This document shows, in pieces, positions 1 to 8,002 of a DNA stretch of 64,000 nt; position 1 is the first letter of the stretch; each line of letters opens with the position of its first letter. Source of the DNA: Pandoraea thiooxydans (GTDB lineage Bacteria; Pseudomonadota; Gammaproteobacteria; Burkholderiales; Burkholderiaceae); the NCBI RefSeq assembly GCF_001931675.1, contig NZ_CP014839.1:1054001-1118000 (forward strand). The letters run 5' to 3'. The position numbers and the translations under genes are program-made. Below the pieces are notes generated by a model that searched no databases, was not told the origin of the DNA, and saw nothing but the letters and a program-made list of their open reading frames with translations.

Positions 1-1
1 G

Positions 2-661
2 CGCGCGCTCAATCATGAGGAACGTTTCGATCCGGGCACCAGCCGCCGGCAGTTCACTCTGGCCATGAGCGACGTCGGCGAGATTTACTTCATGCCGGCA
101 CTGGCGCAACTGTGCCGAGCCAGCGCGCCCGGCGTGAGTCTGCAGACGGTGCGGGTGGCCAGCCAGGCGCTGGGCGAGGCGATGGCCGCCGGCCGGATCG
201 ACCTGGCGATCGGCGCTTTCGAGCGCCGCTCGGACGCGCTGTTTCAGCGCCGCCTGTTCACCCAGTCTTATCTGAGCCTGTTCCGCGCCGGTCATCCGCT
301 CGACGGCAGGCCGCTGACCCGCAAGGCGTTTGCCGCGGCCGAGCATCTGTTCGTCACGGGGCAGGACGATCCCTACGATCGCCTGAACGCTCATCTGGAG
401 AAAATCGGCATTGCGGCGAGTGCCAAATTCCGGGTGCCGAACCTGATCGCCGTGCCGTTTATCGTCGGCAGCACCGATCTGGTCGTGACCGTGCCGCAAA
501 AGTTGGCCGAACGCGTGGCCGAGCCGTTCGGCCTGCGCCATGCGGCGCCGCCAATACCGCTGCCGGCGCTGCAGACGCATATCTTCTGGCATCGGCGCGC
601 GCATCAGGACCCCGGCAATCAGTGGCTGCGGCAATTACTGGCCGACAACTTCGCGCAATGA
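2..661 (+). CDS. LysR-family regulator, C-terminal part (5' truncated)
   Basis: The reading frame is open from base 2, so the DNA-binding N-terminus lies outside the window. The visible 219 residues form a type 2 periplasmic-binding-protein fold effector domain. Its opening FTLAMSDVGEIYFMP resembles the DntR/NahR/LinR-like group of LysR effector domains, and RIDLAIGAFE follows. Regulators of this group usually sense small aromatic compounds, but the ligand cannot be read here. Its stop lies 8 bp before the end of a second, convergent LysR gene. Family call is firm; effector is unknown. Confidence 0.9.
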   Translation, partial: RALNHEERFDPGTSRRQFTLAMSDVGEIYFMPALAQLCRASAPGVSLQTVRVASQALGEAMAAGRIDLAIGAFERRSDALFQRRLFTQSYLSLFRAGHPLDGRPLTRKAFAAAEHLFVTGQDDPYDRLNAHLEKIGIAASAKFRVPNLIAVPFIVGSTDLVVTVPQKLAERVAEPFGLRHAAPPIPLPALQTHIFWHRRAHQDPGNQWLRQLLADNFAQ

Positions 662-668
662 CGCGGCG

Positions 669-1565
669 TCAATGCGCCGCATGCTCCGCGCATAGCTCGA
701 CGAAGGCTCGCACCAGCGGGCTCGGATCGTCCTGCCGACGCGCCAGCAGGAGTGGCGAGACGGCGTCGGGGTCGGACAGCCGGACGTAGCGCACCCCGTC
801 GATCTGAATGCACTGGATGGCGGCCGGCAAGATCGAAATTCCGAGTCCGGTCGCGGCCAGAGCGACGATCGTGGTGGATTCGCGCGCTTCCTGCACGATG
901 GTCGGCGTGTACCCGGCGCGCTCGCACATCTGCACGATCTTGTGATGGATGGCGGTGCCCGAGCCGCGCGGATGCAGGATGAAGCGCTCCGCGCGCAGTT
1001 CGCGAACCGCCACTGTCCGGCGGCCGGCCAGCGGATGATCGCGATGCAGGACCAAGACCAGTGCCTCGTTGCTCAACACGGAGAATTGCACCGAGGGCGC
1101 CGGCCCGATGTGCTCGGGGCGGCGCACCAGGCCGATATCCAGCTGGCGCTGCTCGATCGCCTGCACCTGAAGCGACGACGGCATTTCATGCAGCGTCAGC
1201 GTCACTTGGGCAAATCGCTTGCGATAGGCGCTGAGCACCTGCTGGAGCAGCGATGTGAAAGGCGACGAGGTGGTGAAGCCGATGCGCAACTCGCCGCTCT
1301 CGCAGCCGGTGACGCTGCGTGCCTGGTGGGCGGCGCTCTCGACATCCGCCAGGATTGCCTCGGCCCGCGCCAGGAAAATGCGGCCGGCGTCGGTGAGGAA
1401 GACCCGGCGGCGCGTGCGCTCGAACAGCGTCACGCCCAGTTCCTGTTCGAGCGCCCGGATCTGCATGCTCAACGGCGGTTGGCCGATATTGAGCTTGGCC
1501 GCCGCGCGGGAGAAGTGCAGCTCGCGCGCGACGGTCACGAAATAACGAAGATGGCGCAGTTCCAC
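669..1565 (-). CDS. LysR-family transcriptional regulator
   Basis: Full-length 298-residue LysR protein. The N-terminal winged helix-turn-helix (about residues 1-60, MELRHLRYFVTVARELHFSR and FERTRRRVFLTDAG) is followed by an effector-binding domain from about residue 90. The HTH is of the CatR/BenM/CbbR-like kind that often begins MELRHLRYF. It is transcribed divergently from the MFS gene at 1666, with about 100 bp of AT-rich shared promoter containing dyads, so it very probably controls that exporter and itself. The inducer is not predictable from sequence. Confidence 0.93.
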   Translation of the reverse strand: MELRHLRYFVTVARELHFSRAAAKLNIGQPPLSMQIRALEQELGVTLFERTRRRVFLTDAGRIFLARAEAILADVESAAHQARSVTGCESGELRIGFTTSSPFTSLLQQVLSAYRKRFAQVTLTLHEMPSSLQVQAIEQRQLDIGLVRRPEHIGPAPSVQFSVLSNEALVLVLHRDHPLAGRRTVAVRELRAERFILHPRGSGTAIHHKIVQMCERAGYTPTIVQEARESTTIVALAATGLGISILPAAIQCIQIDGVRYVRLSDPDAVSPLLLARRQDDPSPLVRAFVELCAEHAAH

Positions 1566-1576
1566 TGATATTTTTT

Positions 1577-1639
1577 ATATATTGAAAAGCGGTGAAAATA
1601 TATATTGGACTGAAATTAAGCACAACTTTAATATAGTCC
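1577..1639. promoter_or_regulatory. AT-rich divergent promoter with two dyads, likely LysR operator
   Basis: The region between the divergent LysR and MFS genes is strikingly AT-rich against its GC-rich surroundings. It holds a dyad ATATATT (1577-1583) / AATATAT (1597-1603). A second dyad has arms GGACT (1607-1611) / AGTCC (1635-1639) with inner arms ATTAA (1615-1619) / TTAAT (1628-1632). Two adjacent dyads are what a LysR tetramer usually needs. Function is inferred. Confidence 0.5.
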
Positions 1640-1665
1640 GTTATCGTCTTCATCGCAGCGTGCGC

Positions 1666-2904
1666 ATGTCGTCCCTTCCCACCGATTCGTTTGCTCCGTC
1701 CGGCGCGACACCGCCAGCCGGAGTCACGCGCGGCACGCGGCGTTATACCCACATCAGCTGGGCAATGTTCTTCGGTGGTTTCGCGACCTTTGCACAGCTT
1801 TATTGCATGCAGTCGCTGTTGCCGTTGCTGGCGACACATTTCGATATCACGCCAGCGCGCAGCAGTCTGGCGGTGTCGGCATCCACGCTGACCATGGCGG
1901 GCGGCCTGCTGGTGACCTGCCTGCTGTCGGACAGCATCAGCCGCAAGCGACTGATGTGCGCGGCGCTGTTCAGTTCGTCGCTGCTGACTATCGTCTCGGC
2001 CTTCACACCCGGCTTCGCTTCGCTGATCGCGATATGCGCGCTCAAGGGACTGGCACTGTCGGGGCTGCCTGCGATCGCCATGGCTTATCTGAGCGAGGAA
2101 GTCGAACACGGCTCGCTGGGCATGTCGATGGGCCTGTACATCAGCGGCAATATTCTGGGCGGCATGGTCGGGCGCGTCGGCTCGGCGTTGTTGGCCGACG
2201 TATTTTCCTGGCGCGTCGCGGTGGCTGTGATCGGCGTGAGCTGCTTTCTGATGAGCCTGCAGTTCGTACGAGGCCTGCCGCCGTCGCAGCGCTTTACGCC
2301 GCGCCGCGCGCCGGTGAGCGACATCGTGCGCCAGGCCCGGCGTCATCTGAAGGATCCGGCACTGCTGGGTTTGTACCTGTTCGCCGGATTGATGATGGGC
2401 AGTTTCGTCAGCGTCTATAACTACCTCGGCTTTCGTCTGGAGGCGCCGCCGTTCGGCCTGCCGCAGGCCGTGATCGGCATGATTTTTTCGATGTACCTGA
2501 TCGGCGTGATGGGTTCGTTCATTGCCGGGCCGCTGTCCGACCGGCTCGGACGGCACCGCATGCTGTGGCTGCTCGTGGCACTGGCTCTGTGCGGGTTGCT
2601 GCTGACCCTGTCGCAACAGTTGGGGTGGGTCATCGGCGGGCTGGCGCTATTTACGTTTGGATTCTTCGGAGGCCATACGGTCGCCAGCAGCTGGGTCGGT
2701 CAGCATGCCCGCGAAGGCCGCGCCGCTGCATCGGCCTTGTATCTCTTCTTCTACTACATGGGGTCGACCGTGCTGGGCACTTACACGGGCGTCGTGATGC
2801 ATGGCTCGGGCTGGCATGGCGTGGTTGCCCTGTTGAGCGTCGCATTGCTGATTTCGCTGGCGGTATCGCTGGCCATGCGCCGCGCCTTTATGCGCAAGGG
2901 GTGA
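1666..2904 (+). CDS. MFS transporter (YnfM-like exporter)
   Basis: Major facilitator protein of about 412 residues with two hydrophobic six-helix halves. The loop LLSDSISRKRLM between helices 2 and 3 and GPLSDRLGRHRM in the second half are the repeated MFS signature. It resembles the YnfM/arabinose-efflux group, inner-membrane proton antiporters that usually export small molecules. An upstream ATG at 1582 in the same frame would add 28 residues, but these are encoded by the AT-rich promoter dyads, so the ATG at 1666 is preferred. It is divergent from a LysR gene and 3 bp ahead of a chromate transporter pair, suggesting one small efflux operon. Confidence 0.88.
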   Translation: MSSLPTDSFAPSGATPPAGVTRGTRRYTHISWAMFFGGFATFAQLYCMQSLLPLLATHFDITPARSSLAVSASTLTMAGGLLVTCLLSDSISRKRLMCAALFSSSLLTIVSAFTPGFASLIAICALKGLALSGLPAIAMAYLSEEVEHGSLGMSMGLYISGNILGGMVGRVGSALLADVFSWRVAVAVIGVSCFLMSLQFVRGLPPSQRFTPRRAPVSDIVRQARRHLKDPALLGLYLFAGLMMGSFVSVYNYLGFRLEAPPFGLPQAVIGMIFSMYLIGVMGSFIAGPLSDRLGRHRMLWLLVALALCGLLLTLSQQLGWVIGGLALFTFGFFGGHTVASSWVGQHAREGRAAASALYLFFYYMGSTVLGTYTGVVMHGSGWHGVVALLSVALLISLAVSLAMRRAFMRKG

Positions 2905-2907
2905 CTC

Positions 2908-3507
2908 ATGGAACATCGGACATCGTCGCCGGAACCGGGCCAGACACCGCCGCCGCAGGACGTCGGCCGGGCCGCGGCGTCGATCACCGCCGCCGAGCTG
3001 TTTCGCGCTTTTGCGTTGATGGGGCTGTACGGCTTCGGGGGCGTGATGCCGTGGGCTCACCGCATGCTTGTCGAGCGCAAGCGCTGGCTCGATGACCGCG
3101 AGTTTGCCGAACTGCTGAGCCTGGGGCAGATCCTGCCGGGGCCGAACATCACCAATCTGGCCGTCATGTTTGGCTATCGCAGCGGCGGCGTGCGCGGCGC
3201 GGCCGCCGCGGTCGGCGGGTTGCTCGGTCTGCCGTTTGTCATCGTGCTGCTGCTCGGCGGCCTGTATCACATCTATGGCGACGTACGCGCCGTGCAGGGC
3301 GCTTTGCACGGCATGACCGCGGTAGCTGCCGGACTGATCTTCGTTACCGGCCTGAAGCTCGCTCGCAAACAGCCTCGCACCCGCCGCGGACTGATATTCG
3401 GGGCACTGGCGCTGATATGCGTCGGCGGCCTGCAATGGTCGCTGCCGCTGGTGATGGCGGTATTGATCCCGGTGGCGATCGCCGTCGAGTGGAGGGCGCG
3501 CGCATGA
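2908..3507 (+). CDS. chrA: Chromate transporter, first half-size ChrA subunit
   Basis: 199-residue single-domain chromate transporter (CHR family). It shows the family pattern GFGGVMPWAHRM, an ERKRWLDDREFAE segment and LGQILPGPNITNLAVMFGY, followed by hydrophobic helices. Half-size CHR proteins occur as adjacent pairs that work together in the inner membrane to extrude chromate. Here the second half overlaps the stop codon of the first by an ATGA, so the two are translationally coupled. The start is 3 bp after the MFS stop and has an AAGGGG ribosome site. Real substrate may be chromate or another oxyanion. Confidence 0.9.
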   Translation: MEHRTSSPEPGQTPPPQDVGRAAASITAAELFRAFALMGLYGFGGVMPWAHRMLVERKRWLDDREFAELLSLGQILPGPNITNLAVMFGYRSGGVRGAAAAVGGLLGLPFVIVLLLGGLYHIYGDVRAVQGALHGMTAVAAGLIFVTGLKLARKQPRTRRGLIFGALALICVGGLQWSLPLVMAVLIPVAIAVEWRARA

Positions 3508-4025
3508 ATGTTCTGCTGACCCTGGCCGGGCACTTCTTTCTCATCTCGCTGATTTCGTTTGGCGGTGCCAGCGCGGTCCTGCCGGAGATGCACCGCTTCC
3601 TGGTCGAATCGATGCATTGGCTGACCGACAGTCAGTTCGTCGCCCTGTATGCGATTTCGCAGGCCTCGCCCGGACCGAACGTGTTGTTCGTTGCGTTGTT
3701 CGGCTGGCAGGTGGCAGGCGTCATCGGTGCGCTGGTGTCGATGCTGGCGATGTGCGGGCCCACCTCGTTGCTGGCGCTGGCCGTCGAGCGTTACGGTCGC
3801 CGCCATCAGGACTCGCGTTGGCACATCACGGTGCGCCGGGCGCTGGCGCCGCCGACGATCGGCTTGCTGCTGGCGACCGCCTATGTGCTGGCACGCTCGG
3901 CCGATGTCAACTGGCGGCTCGTGCTGTTGACCCTGCTGACGGTCGCGGTCGGGGCGCGCACCCGCGTCAACCTGTTGTGGATGATCGGCGCGGGGGCGCT
4001 GCTCGGCGCGCTCGGCTGGTTGTGA
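3504..4025 (+). CDS. chrA: Chromate transporter, second half-size ChrA subunit
   Basis: 173-residue second CHR domain, paralogous to the preceding gene. It carries FGGASAVLPEMHRFLVES, a WLTDSQFVALYAISQ segment and ASPGPNVLFVALFGW. The start was set at 3504, where ATG overlaps the stop of the first subunit (ATGA). A longer frame from 3417 would begin inside the upstream gene and is not credible. It closes the putative LysR-controlled MFS-chrA-chrA operon and is followed by a bidirectional terminator. Confidence 0.9.
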   Translation: MNVLLTLAGHFFLISLISFGGASAVLPEMHRFLVESMHWLTDSQFVALYAISQASPGPNVLFVALFGWQVAGVIGALVSMLAMCGPTSLLALAVERYGRRHQDSRWHITVRRALAPPTIGLLLATAYVLARSADVNWRLVLLTLLTVAVGARTRVNLLWMIGAGALLGALGWL

Positions 4026-4066
4026 GCGGCCGGCGCATCGGATGCGGCGCGCCGCCGGTTGTCGAT

Positions 4067-4108
4067 AAAAAAATGCTGCGGCCCCGGCGGGCATCGCAGC
4101 ATTTTTTT
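4067..4108. terminator. Bidirectional rho-independent terminator
   Basis: Seven A residues (4067-4073), arm TGCTGCG (4074-4080), a 14-nt loop, arm CGCAGCA (4095-4101) and seven T residues (4102-4108). The A and T runs extend the stem and serve both strands. It separates the convergent chrA pair and ridA gene. Confidence 0.85.
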
Positions 4109-4126
4109 GCCAGTACCGCAGGTGAT

Positions 4127-4582
4127 TTATTCGACCTCGGCGATCAATTCGATTTCGACGCAGGCGCCGAGCGGAATCTGTGCAACACCGAATGCGGAGC
4201 GAGCATGCTTGCCGCGCTCGCCGAATACCTGGGCCAGCAATTCAGAGGCGCCGTTGGTCACCAGATGTTGCTCGGTGTATTCGAGCGTCGAATTGACCAG
4301 GCTCATGACCTTGACGATGCGCTTGACCTTGTTCAGGTCGCCGGTGTGGGCGTGCAGCGTGGCCAGCAGGTCGATCGCCACCGCGCGCGCGGCGGCAACG
4401 CCTTGCTCGGTGGTGATGTCCTGCCCCAGCTTGCCCGCCCAGACCTTGCCGTCCTTCTTGGCGATATGGCCGGACAGAAATACGGTATTGCCGGTTTGCG
4501 CGCTCATCACGTAGGCGGCTGCGGGCGCGCCGGCGCTGGGCAGGTCGATGCCGAGTTGCTTCAGGGTTTCATAGACGGACAT
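4127..4582 (-). CDS. RidA/YjgF-family enamine/imine deaminase
   Basis: 151-residue RidA-superfamily protein of the longer YjgF-like subgroup: SAQTGNTVFLSGHIAK, then a central AARAVAIDLLATLHAH and a C-terminal RSAFGVAQIPLGACVEIELIAE containing the family Arg. RidA proteins hydrolyse reactive enamine/imine intermediates released by PLP enzymes, protecting other PLP proteins. The start at 4582 is chosen for its AAGGA ribosome site. It is the last gene of a minus-strand run with an aminotransferase, an EamA exporter and a VOC protein, so it may detoxify products of that aminotransferase. Confidence 0.9.
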   Translation of the reverse strand: MSVYETLKQLGIDLPSAGAPAAAYVMSAQTGNTVFLSGHIAKKDGKVWAGKLGQDITTEQGVAAARAVAIDLLATLHAHTGDLNKVKRIVKVMSLVNSTLEYTEQHLVTNGASELLAQVFGERGKHARSAFGVAQIPLGACVEIELIAEVE

Positions 4583-4641
4583 GCGAATTTCCTTATCAGG
4601 TAAAAGGTGTATGGGAGCCGGGCTAGCGCGCCGGCCCGGCT

Positions 4642-5832
4642 TCAGGCGGCTTGCCTGTCGAGCGCCGCGGTGATCAGGCCGGCCAGCGTGGCGACGCCCT
4701 GTTCGATCTTTGCCGGCGGCACGGTCACGAACGACAGCCGCAGCGTGTTGGTCGGTGCGCCGTTGGCGAAAAACGGTGCGCCAGGCACGAACGCGACATT
4801 GTGCGCGACCGCCTGCTCGAGCAGTTGCATGGTGTCGATGTTGCCGGGCAGCGTGACCCAGATGAACATGCCGCCGGCGGGCTGGTTCCAGTGCGCGCCC
4901 GCCGGCATGTGGCGCGCCAGCGCGTCGAGCATGGCCCGGCACTGGGCCGAGTACAGTTGCCGGATGGTGGGGATGTGGGCGTCGAGAAAGCCGTCCTTGA
5001 CGACTTCATAGACGATGCGCTGCAGCAGGCTGGGCGAGTGCAGATCGGCCGCTTGCTTGGCCTGTACCAGCTTGTGGTGAACCGGCTGCGGCGCGATCAC
5101 GTAGCCCAGGCGCAGGCCGGGCGCCAGCACCTTGGAAAACGAGCCCAGGTGTATGACGTTGTCCGGCGCCAGCGACAGCAGGGTCGGCAGACTCTTGCCC
5201 TCGTAGTCGAGCGCGCCGTAGGGGTCGTCTTCGACGATCGGCAGGCCGCGCTCGCGGGCGATTGCCGCCAGGGCTTGGCGCCGTGCCAGCGACAGGCGGC
5301 GCCCGGTCGGATTCTGGAAGTTCGGCATCGCGTACAGAAAGCGCGCGCCGTCGGTGAGGGCCGGGCTCAGCGCCTCGGGGTCCAGCCCGTCATCGTCGGT
5401 CGGCACGGAAACGTACTGCGGCGAGAACAGCGAGAAGGACTGCAGTGCGCCCAGATAACTGGGGGCTTCGACCAGCACGCGGCTGCCTTCGTCGATCAGG
5501 ATCTTGCCGAGCAGGTCGAGCGCCTGTTGCGAGCCGGTCGTGATCAGCACCTCGTCGGGTTTGACGGTGTGCTGCGGCGTCGAATAGCGGGCCGCGACCC
5601 ACTCGCGCAGCGGCAGGTAGCCCTCGGTGGCGCTGTATTGCAAGGCGGCATGGGGTGCTTCGCTGAGCACGCGGTTGGTGGCGACGCGGATTTGTTCGGC
5701 GGGGAAGGTGGCCGGGGAGGGCAGCCCGCCGGCGAATGAGATCACCTCCGGACGTTCGGTCACTTTGAGGATCTCTCGGATCGCCGAGCTGGTGAGATTG
5801 CGGGCGCGCTGGGAAAAGGGCCAATCGTTCAT
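4642..5832 (-). CDS. PLP-dependent class I/II aminotransferase (2-aminoadipate transaminase-like)
   Basis: 396-residue fold-type I aminotransferase. FAGGLPSPATFP near the N-terminus, YSATEGYLPLREW, NFQNPTGRRLSLARR, EDDPYGALDYEG and the PLP-lysine segment HLGSFSKVLAPGLRLGYV are all visible. It belongs to the group that includes LysN/2-aminoadipate and branched-chain/aromatic aminotransferases, without a GntR domain. Substrate is not determinable. It sits between an EamA exporter (upstream) and ridA (downstream) on the same strand, about 60 bp from each. Confidence 0.9.
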   Translation of the reverse strand: MNDWPFSQRARNLTSSAIREILKVTERPEVISFAGGLPSPATFPAEQIRVATNRVLSEAPHAALQYSATEGYLPLREWVAARYSTPQHTVKPDEVLITTGSQQALDLLGKILIDEGSRVLVEAPSYLGALQSFSLFSPQYVSVPTDDDGLDPEALSPALTDGARFLYAMPNFQNPTGRRLSLARRQALAAIARERGLPIVEDDPYGALDYEGKSLPTLLSLAPDNVIHLGSFSKVLAPGLRLGYVIAPQPVHHKLVQAKQAADLHSPSLLQRIVYEVVKDGFLDAHIPTIRQLYSAQCRAMLDALARHMPAGAHWNQPAGGMFIWVTLPGNIDTMQLLEQAVAHNVAFVPGAPFFANGAPTNTLRLSFVTVPPAKIEQGVATLAGLITAALDRQAA

Positions 5833-5890
5833 GCTTGTCTCGCTTGATATCGTTGCTATTGAGTTGGGGGTGATTCCCCGCCGAGGCGGC

Positions 5891-6787
5891 TCAAGAGGCC
5901 TTGTGAGCCAATTGAGCGGAACCGATCTTCATATTCCGCCCGATCGCGATGGTGGCAACCACGCCGGCGGCGAACAGCCAGGTCGTGAGGTCGACCTTTT
6001 CGCCGAACAACAGGGCAGACAACGCAATGGTAAAGAATATTTGCAGCAATTGTACTTGGCCCACGCGGGCGATTCCGCCTATCGCCAGGCCGGCATACCA
6101 GGCAAAGAAGCCCAGAAACTGCGAAAACATCGCGACATAGCCGAACGCGAGCCATACCCTCAGGCTGAGCGGCGCGCTCTGGTGCCAGGCCAGCCAGCCC
6201 ACCGGCAGCGCCAGCACCGGCGCGGCGACCACCAGCGCCCAGCATATCACTTGCCAGCCGCCCATCTGCTTGGCGAGCTTGCCGCCCTCGGCGTAGCCGA
6301 GCGCGCCGATGCCAACCGCCAGCAGCATCAGGCCGTCGGCCGGTTGCGGCATGCCGCCGCCTTCGCGCAGCGCGAACATCATCACCAGGGCGCTGCCCAG
6401 TCCGGCGCAAGCCCAGAAGCCCCTGGACGGGCGCTCGCCGCCGAGCAAATAGGCGTAGATCGCTACGAAAAACGGCTGCAGGCCGTTGAGCACCGCGCCG
6501 TGCGAGGCCGGAATGGAGCGCATGGCCCAGGCCGAGAGCACCGGGAACGCCAGGATCACGCCGCACGCGACGATTGCCAGACTTTTCAGCTGGGCAAAGG
6601 TCGGCCGTTTTTCACCTCGCCACCAGAGCAGCGCTGCGGCCGGCACCGCCGCCGCCAGTGCGCGGCCCAGGCCGACCAGGATTGGATTCATTTCGGTCAC
6701 GACGATGCGCGTCATCGGCAGCGTCAGGCTGAAAATAAGCACGCCGAGCAAACCGAGCAACATGCCTTTGGATTCGTGTGAATTCAT
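5891..6787 (-). CDS. EamA/DMT-family transporter
   Basis: 298-residue drug/metabolite transporter with about ten hydrophobic helices in two EamA repeats. The second repeat contains FSQFLGFFAWYAGLAIGGI and GQVQLLQIFFTIALSALLFGE, the conserved end of the fold. Family members are inner-membrane exporters of amino acids or metabolites. The start at 6787 has AGGAAAGGA just upstream; a longer frame to 7024 runs through the VOC gene and is rejected. Its place before the aminotransferase and ridA suggests export of an amino acid or amine. Confidence 0.9.
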   Translation of the reverse strand: MNSHESKGMLLGLLGVLIFSLTLPMTRIVVTEMNPILVGLGRALAAAVPAAALLWWRGEKRPTFAQLKSLAIVACGVILAFPVLSAWAMRSIPASHGAVLNGLQPFFVAIYAYLLGGERPSRGFWACAGLGSALVMMFALREGGGMPQPADGLMLLAVGIGALGYAEGGKLAKQMGGWQVICWALVVAAPVLALPVGWLAWHQSAPLSLRVWLAFGYVAMFSQFLGFFAWYAGLAIGGIARVGQVQLLQIFFTIALSALLFGEKVDLTTWLFAAGVVATIAIGRNMKIGSAQLAHKAS

Positions 6788-6813
6788 GAGTCCTTTCCTG
6801 GAGGGGGATGACA

Positions 6814-7515
6814 TTACTTCAGTGTTCGCACGCCGGCAGGCGTTTCGATTTCGGCAACCAGCGTTGGCTCGACCAGCGTGGCATCGAGCTGCAGCAGCCC
6901 GTCCGCGCCCAGCCAGCGCAGCGGTTCGCGCAGCAGCTCGGCTTGCGGGTGGAAGGCGCGCAGACACTTCAGCGCGCAGCCGCTGGCCGGCAAGCGAGTC
7001 GACGGATGGGCCGGGGTATCCCACTGGATCAGCGTCGGCAGCACGCCGTGCGCGTCGAGCATCGGCTGGCTCGGTTGACCGGGCCAGCCGGGCAGGGCGC
7101 CATCGTCCGGCACGCTGATGTGCCAGTGCAGATCGCCGCGCGCCATCGGCATGACCGGCGCGATGCGCTGCGGGTATTGCTGTTGCCAGCGCGCCAATTG
7201 ACGCGGTCGGGGCAGCCTGACGACCCAGTGGGCCAGGAATGGCCCGTCTTGCAGGCGTTCGGCGGTGGCCGGGTCATCGAGCCCGAACCAGCGCGGCCGG
7301 GTCGGCGCAGGCGCCTGCGGGTCGATGGCGATGATTTCCAGATAGCTGCCGCCCCACAGGTTGAGCAGGCTGTTGTGCGTGCCCATGCCGGCATGTTTGC
7401 CGCCGCGCACCGGCCGGTGCTGCTCGTCGAGGGCAAGCTGCTCGATGACATGCTGCTCGCCGGCCTCGAGGGTGGCGGCAGCGATGACGAGATGATCGAG
7501 TTGGGTCGCGTTCAT
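6814..7515 (-). CDS. VOC-family (glyoxalase-like) protein
   Basis: 233-residue protein. The N-terminus TQLDHLVIAAATLEAG followed by GKHAGMGTHNSLLNL is the glyoxalase-like domain of the larger single-chain VOC proteins (Glyoxalase_3 type), with His and the WGGSYLEIIAIDP strand supplying metal-site candidates. Such proteins bind a divalent metal, but many have no assigned reaction. ATG at 7515 is preferred over a TTG two codons upstream. It is first of the minus-strand VOC-EamA-aminotransferase-RidA run. Confidence 0.82.
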   Translation of the reverse strand: MNATQLDHLVIAAATLEAGEQHVIEQLALDEQHRPVRGGKHAGMGTHNSLLNLWGGSYLEIIAIDPQAPAPTRPRWFGLDDPATAERLQDGPFLAHWVVRLPRPRQLARWQQQYPQRIAPVMPMARGDLHWHISVPDDGALPGWPGQPSQPMLDAHGVLPTLIQWDTPAHPSTRLPASGCALKCLRAFHPQAELLREPLRWLGADGLLQLDATLVEPTLVAEIETPAGVRTLK

Positions 7516-7590
7516 GCACAAACCTGGGACAAAAATTCAAAGGGGCCTATGTTACCCGTCGCCGCGAGCCATCGCAGCGTAGCCGCGTGC

Positions 7591-7908
7591 TCAGCGGGCC
7601 AGGCGCCTGCGCAACGGCAGCCGAACCCACTGGGACGCCCAACGGAGTCGGCCGCTTGGCGCGCCAACCTGCCGGTTGTCCAGGGGCTGGCTCAGGCGGA
7701 ACCGCACGGCCCCTTGCCAATTGCTCAGCCACAGCAGTTCGCCCGGGTGCACCTCGATGCAGTCTCCGGCATGCAGCCAGTGATCGGTAGGGTGTCCCTC
7801 GACCGTGAGCCACAACTCGCCCCGCAAAACCTGCAAGGTCTGGTGGTCGGTCGAAAGCCAGCGAACGGCTTGGCGGTCATCTAACTCGAAGGTACGGATT
7901 TCTCTCAT
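7591..7908 (-). CDS. DUF2917 small cupin-like protein
   Basis: 105-residue protein matching DUF2917 in pattern: an N-terminal REIRTFELDD, VLRGELWLTVEGHPTDHWLHAGD and a central HPGELLWLSNWQG, ending in a basic tail. The strand-rich, Gly-turn pattern with ELWLT and HPGE looks cupin-like. The role is unknown. The start at 7908 has GGAGAAA upstream; the longer frame begins inside the divergent promoter. It faces a MocR regulator across 94 bp holding three GTACAGT repeats, an arrangement I associate with Burkholderiaceae. Confidence 0.8.
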   Translation of the reverse strand: MREIRTFELDDRQAVRWLSTDHQTLQVLRGELWLTVEGHPTDHWLHAGDCIEVHPGELLWLSNWQGAVRFRLSQPLDNRQVGAPSGRLRWASQWVRLPLRRRLAR

Positions 7909-7949
7909 GGTTTTCTCCGATTGAGAAAACACTTTACCGATGAAACCCT

Positions 7950-7991
7950 GTACAGTAACGGTACAGTTTGGCAATTAGTGCTCAGTACAGT
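7950..7991. promoter_or_regulatory. Three GTACAGT repeats, candidate MocR operator
   Basis: GTACAGT occurs at 7950-7956, 7961-7967 and 7985-7991, all in the same orientation, with start-to-start spacings of 11 and 24 bp (about one and two helical turns). The first two also form an imperfect dyad CTGTAC / GTACAG. They lie between the divergent DUF2917 and MocR genes. MocR/GabR-type regulators are known to bind direct repeats in such divergent promoters, so this is the likely operator; not proven. Confidence 0.55.
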
Positions 7992-8002
7992 CGGGGTAAA
8001 CC

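Noticed and set aside
1186-2616. Minus-strand frame spanning the MFS gene and LysR start
   Set aside because: Gln/Arg/His-rich low-complexity product, overlaps the LysR N-terminus in another frame. Not a gene.
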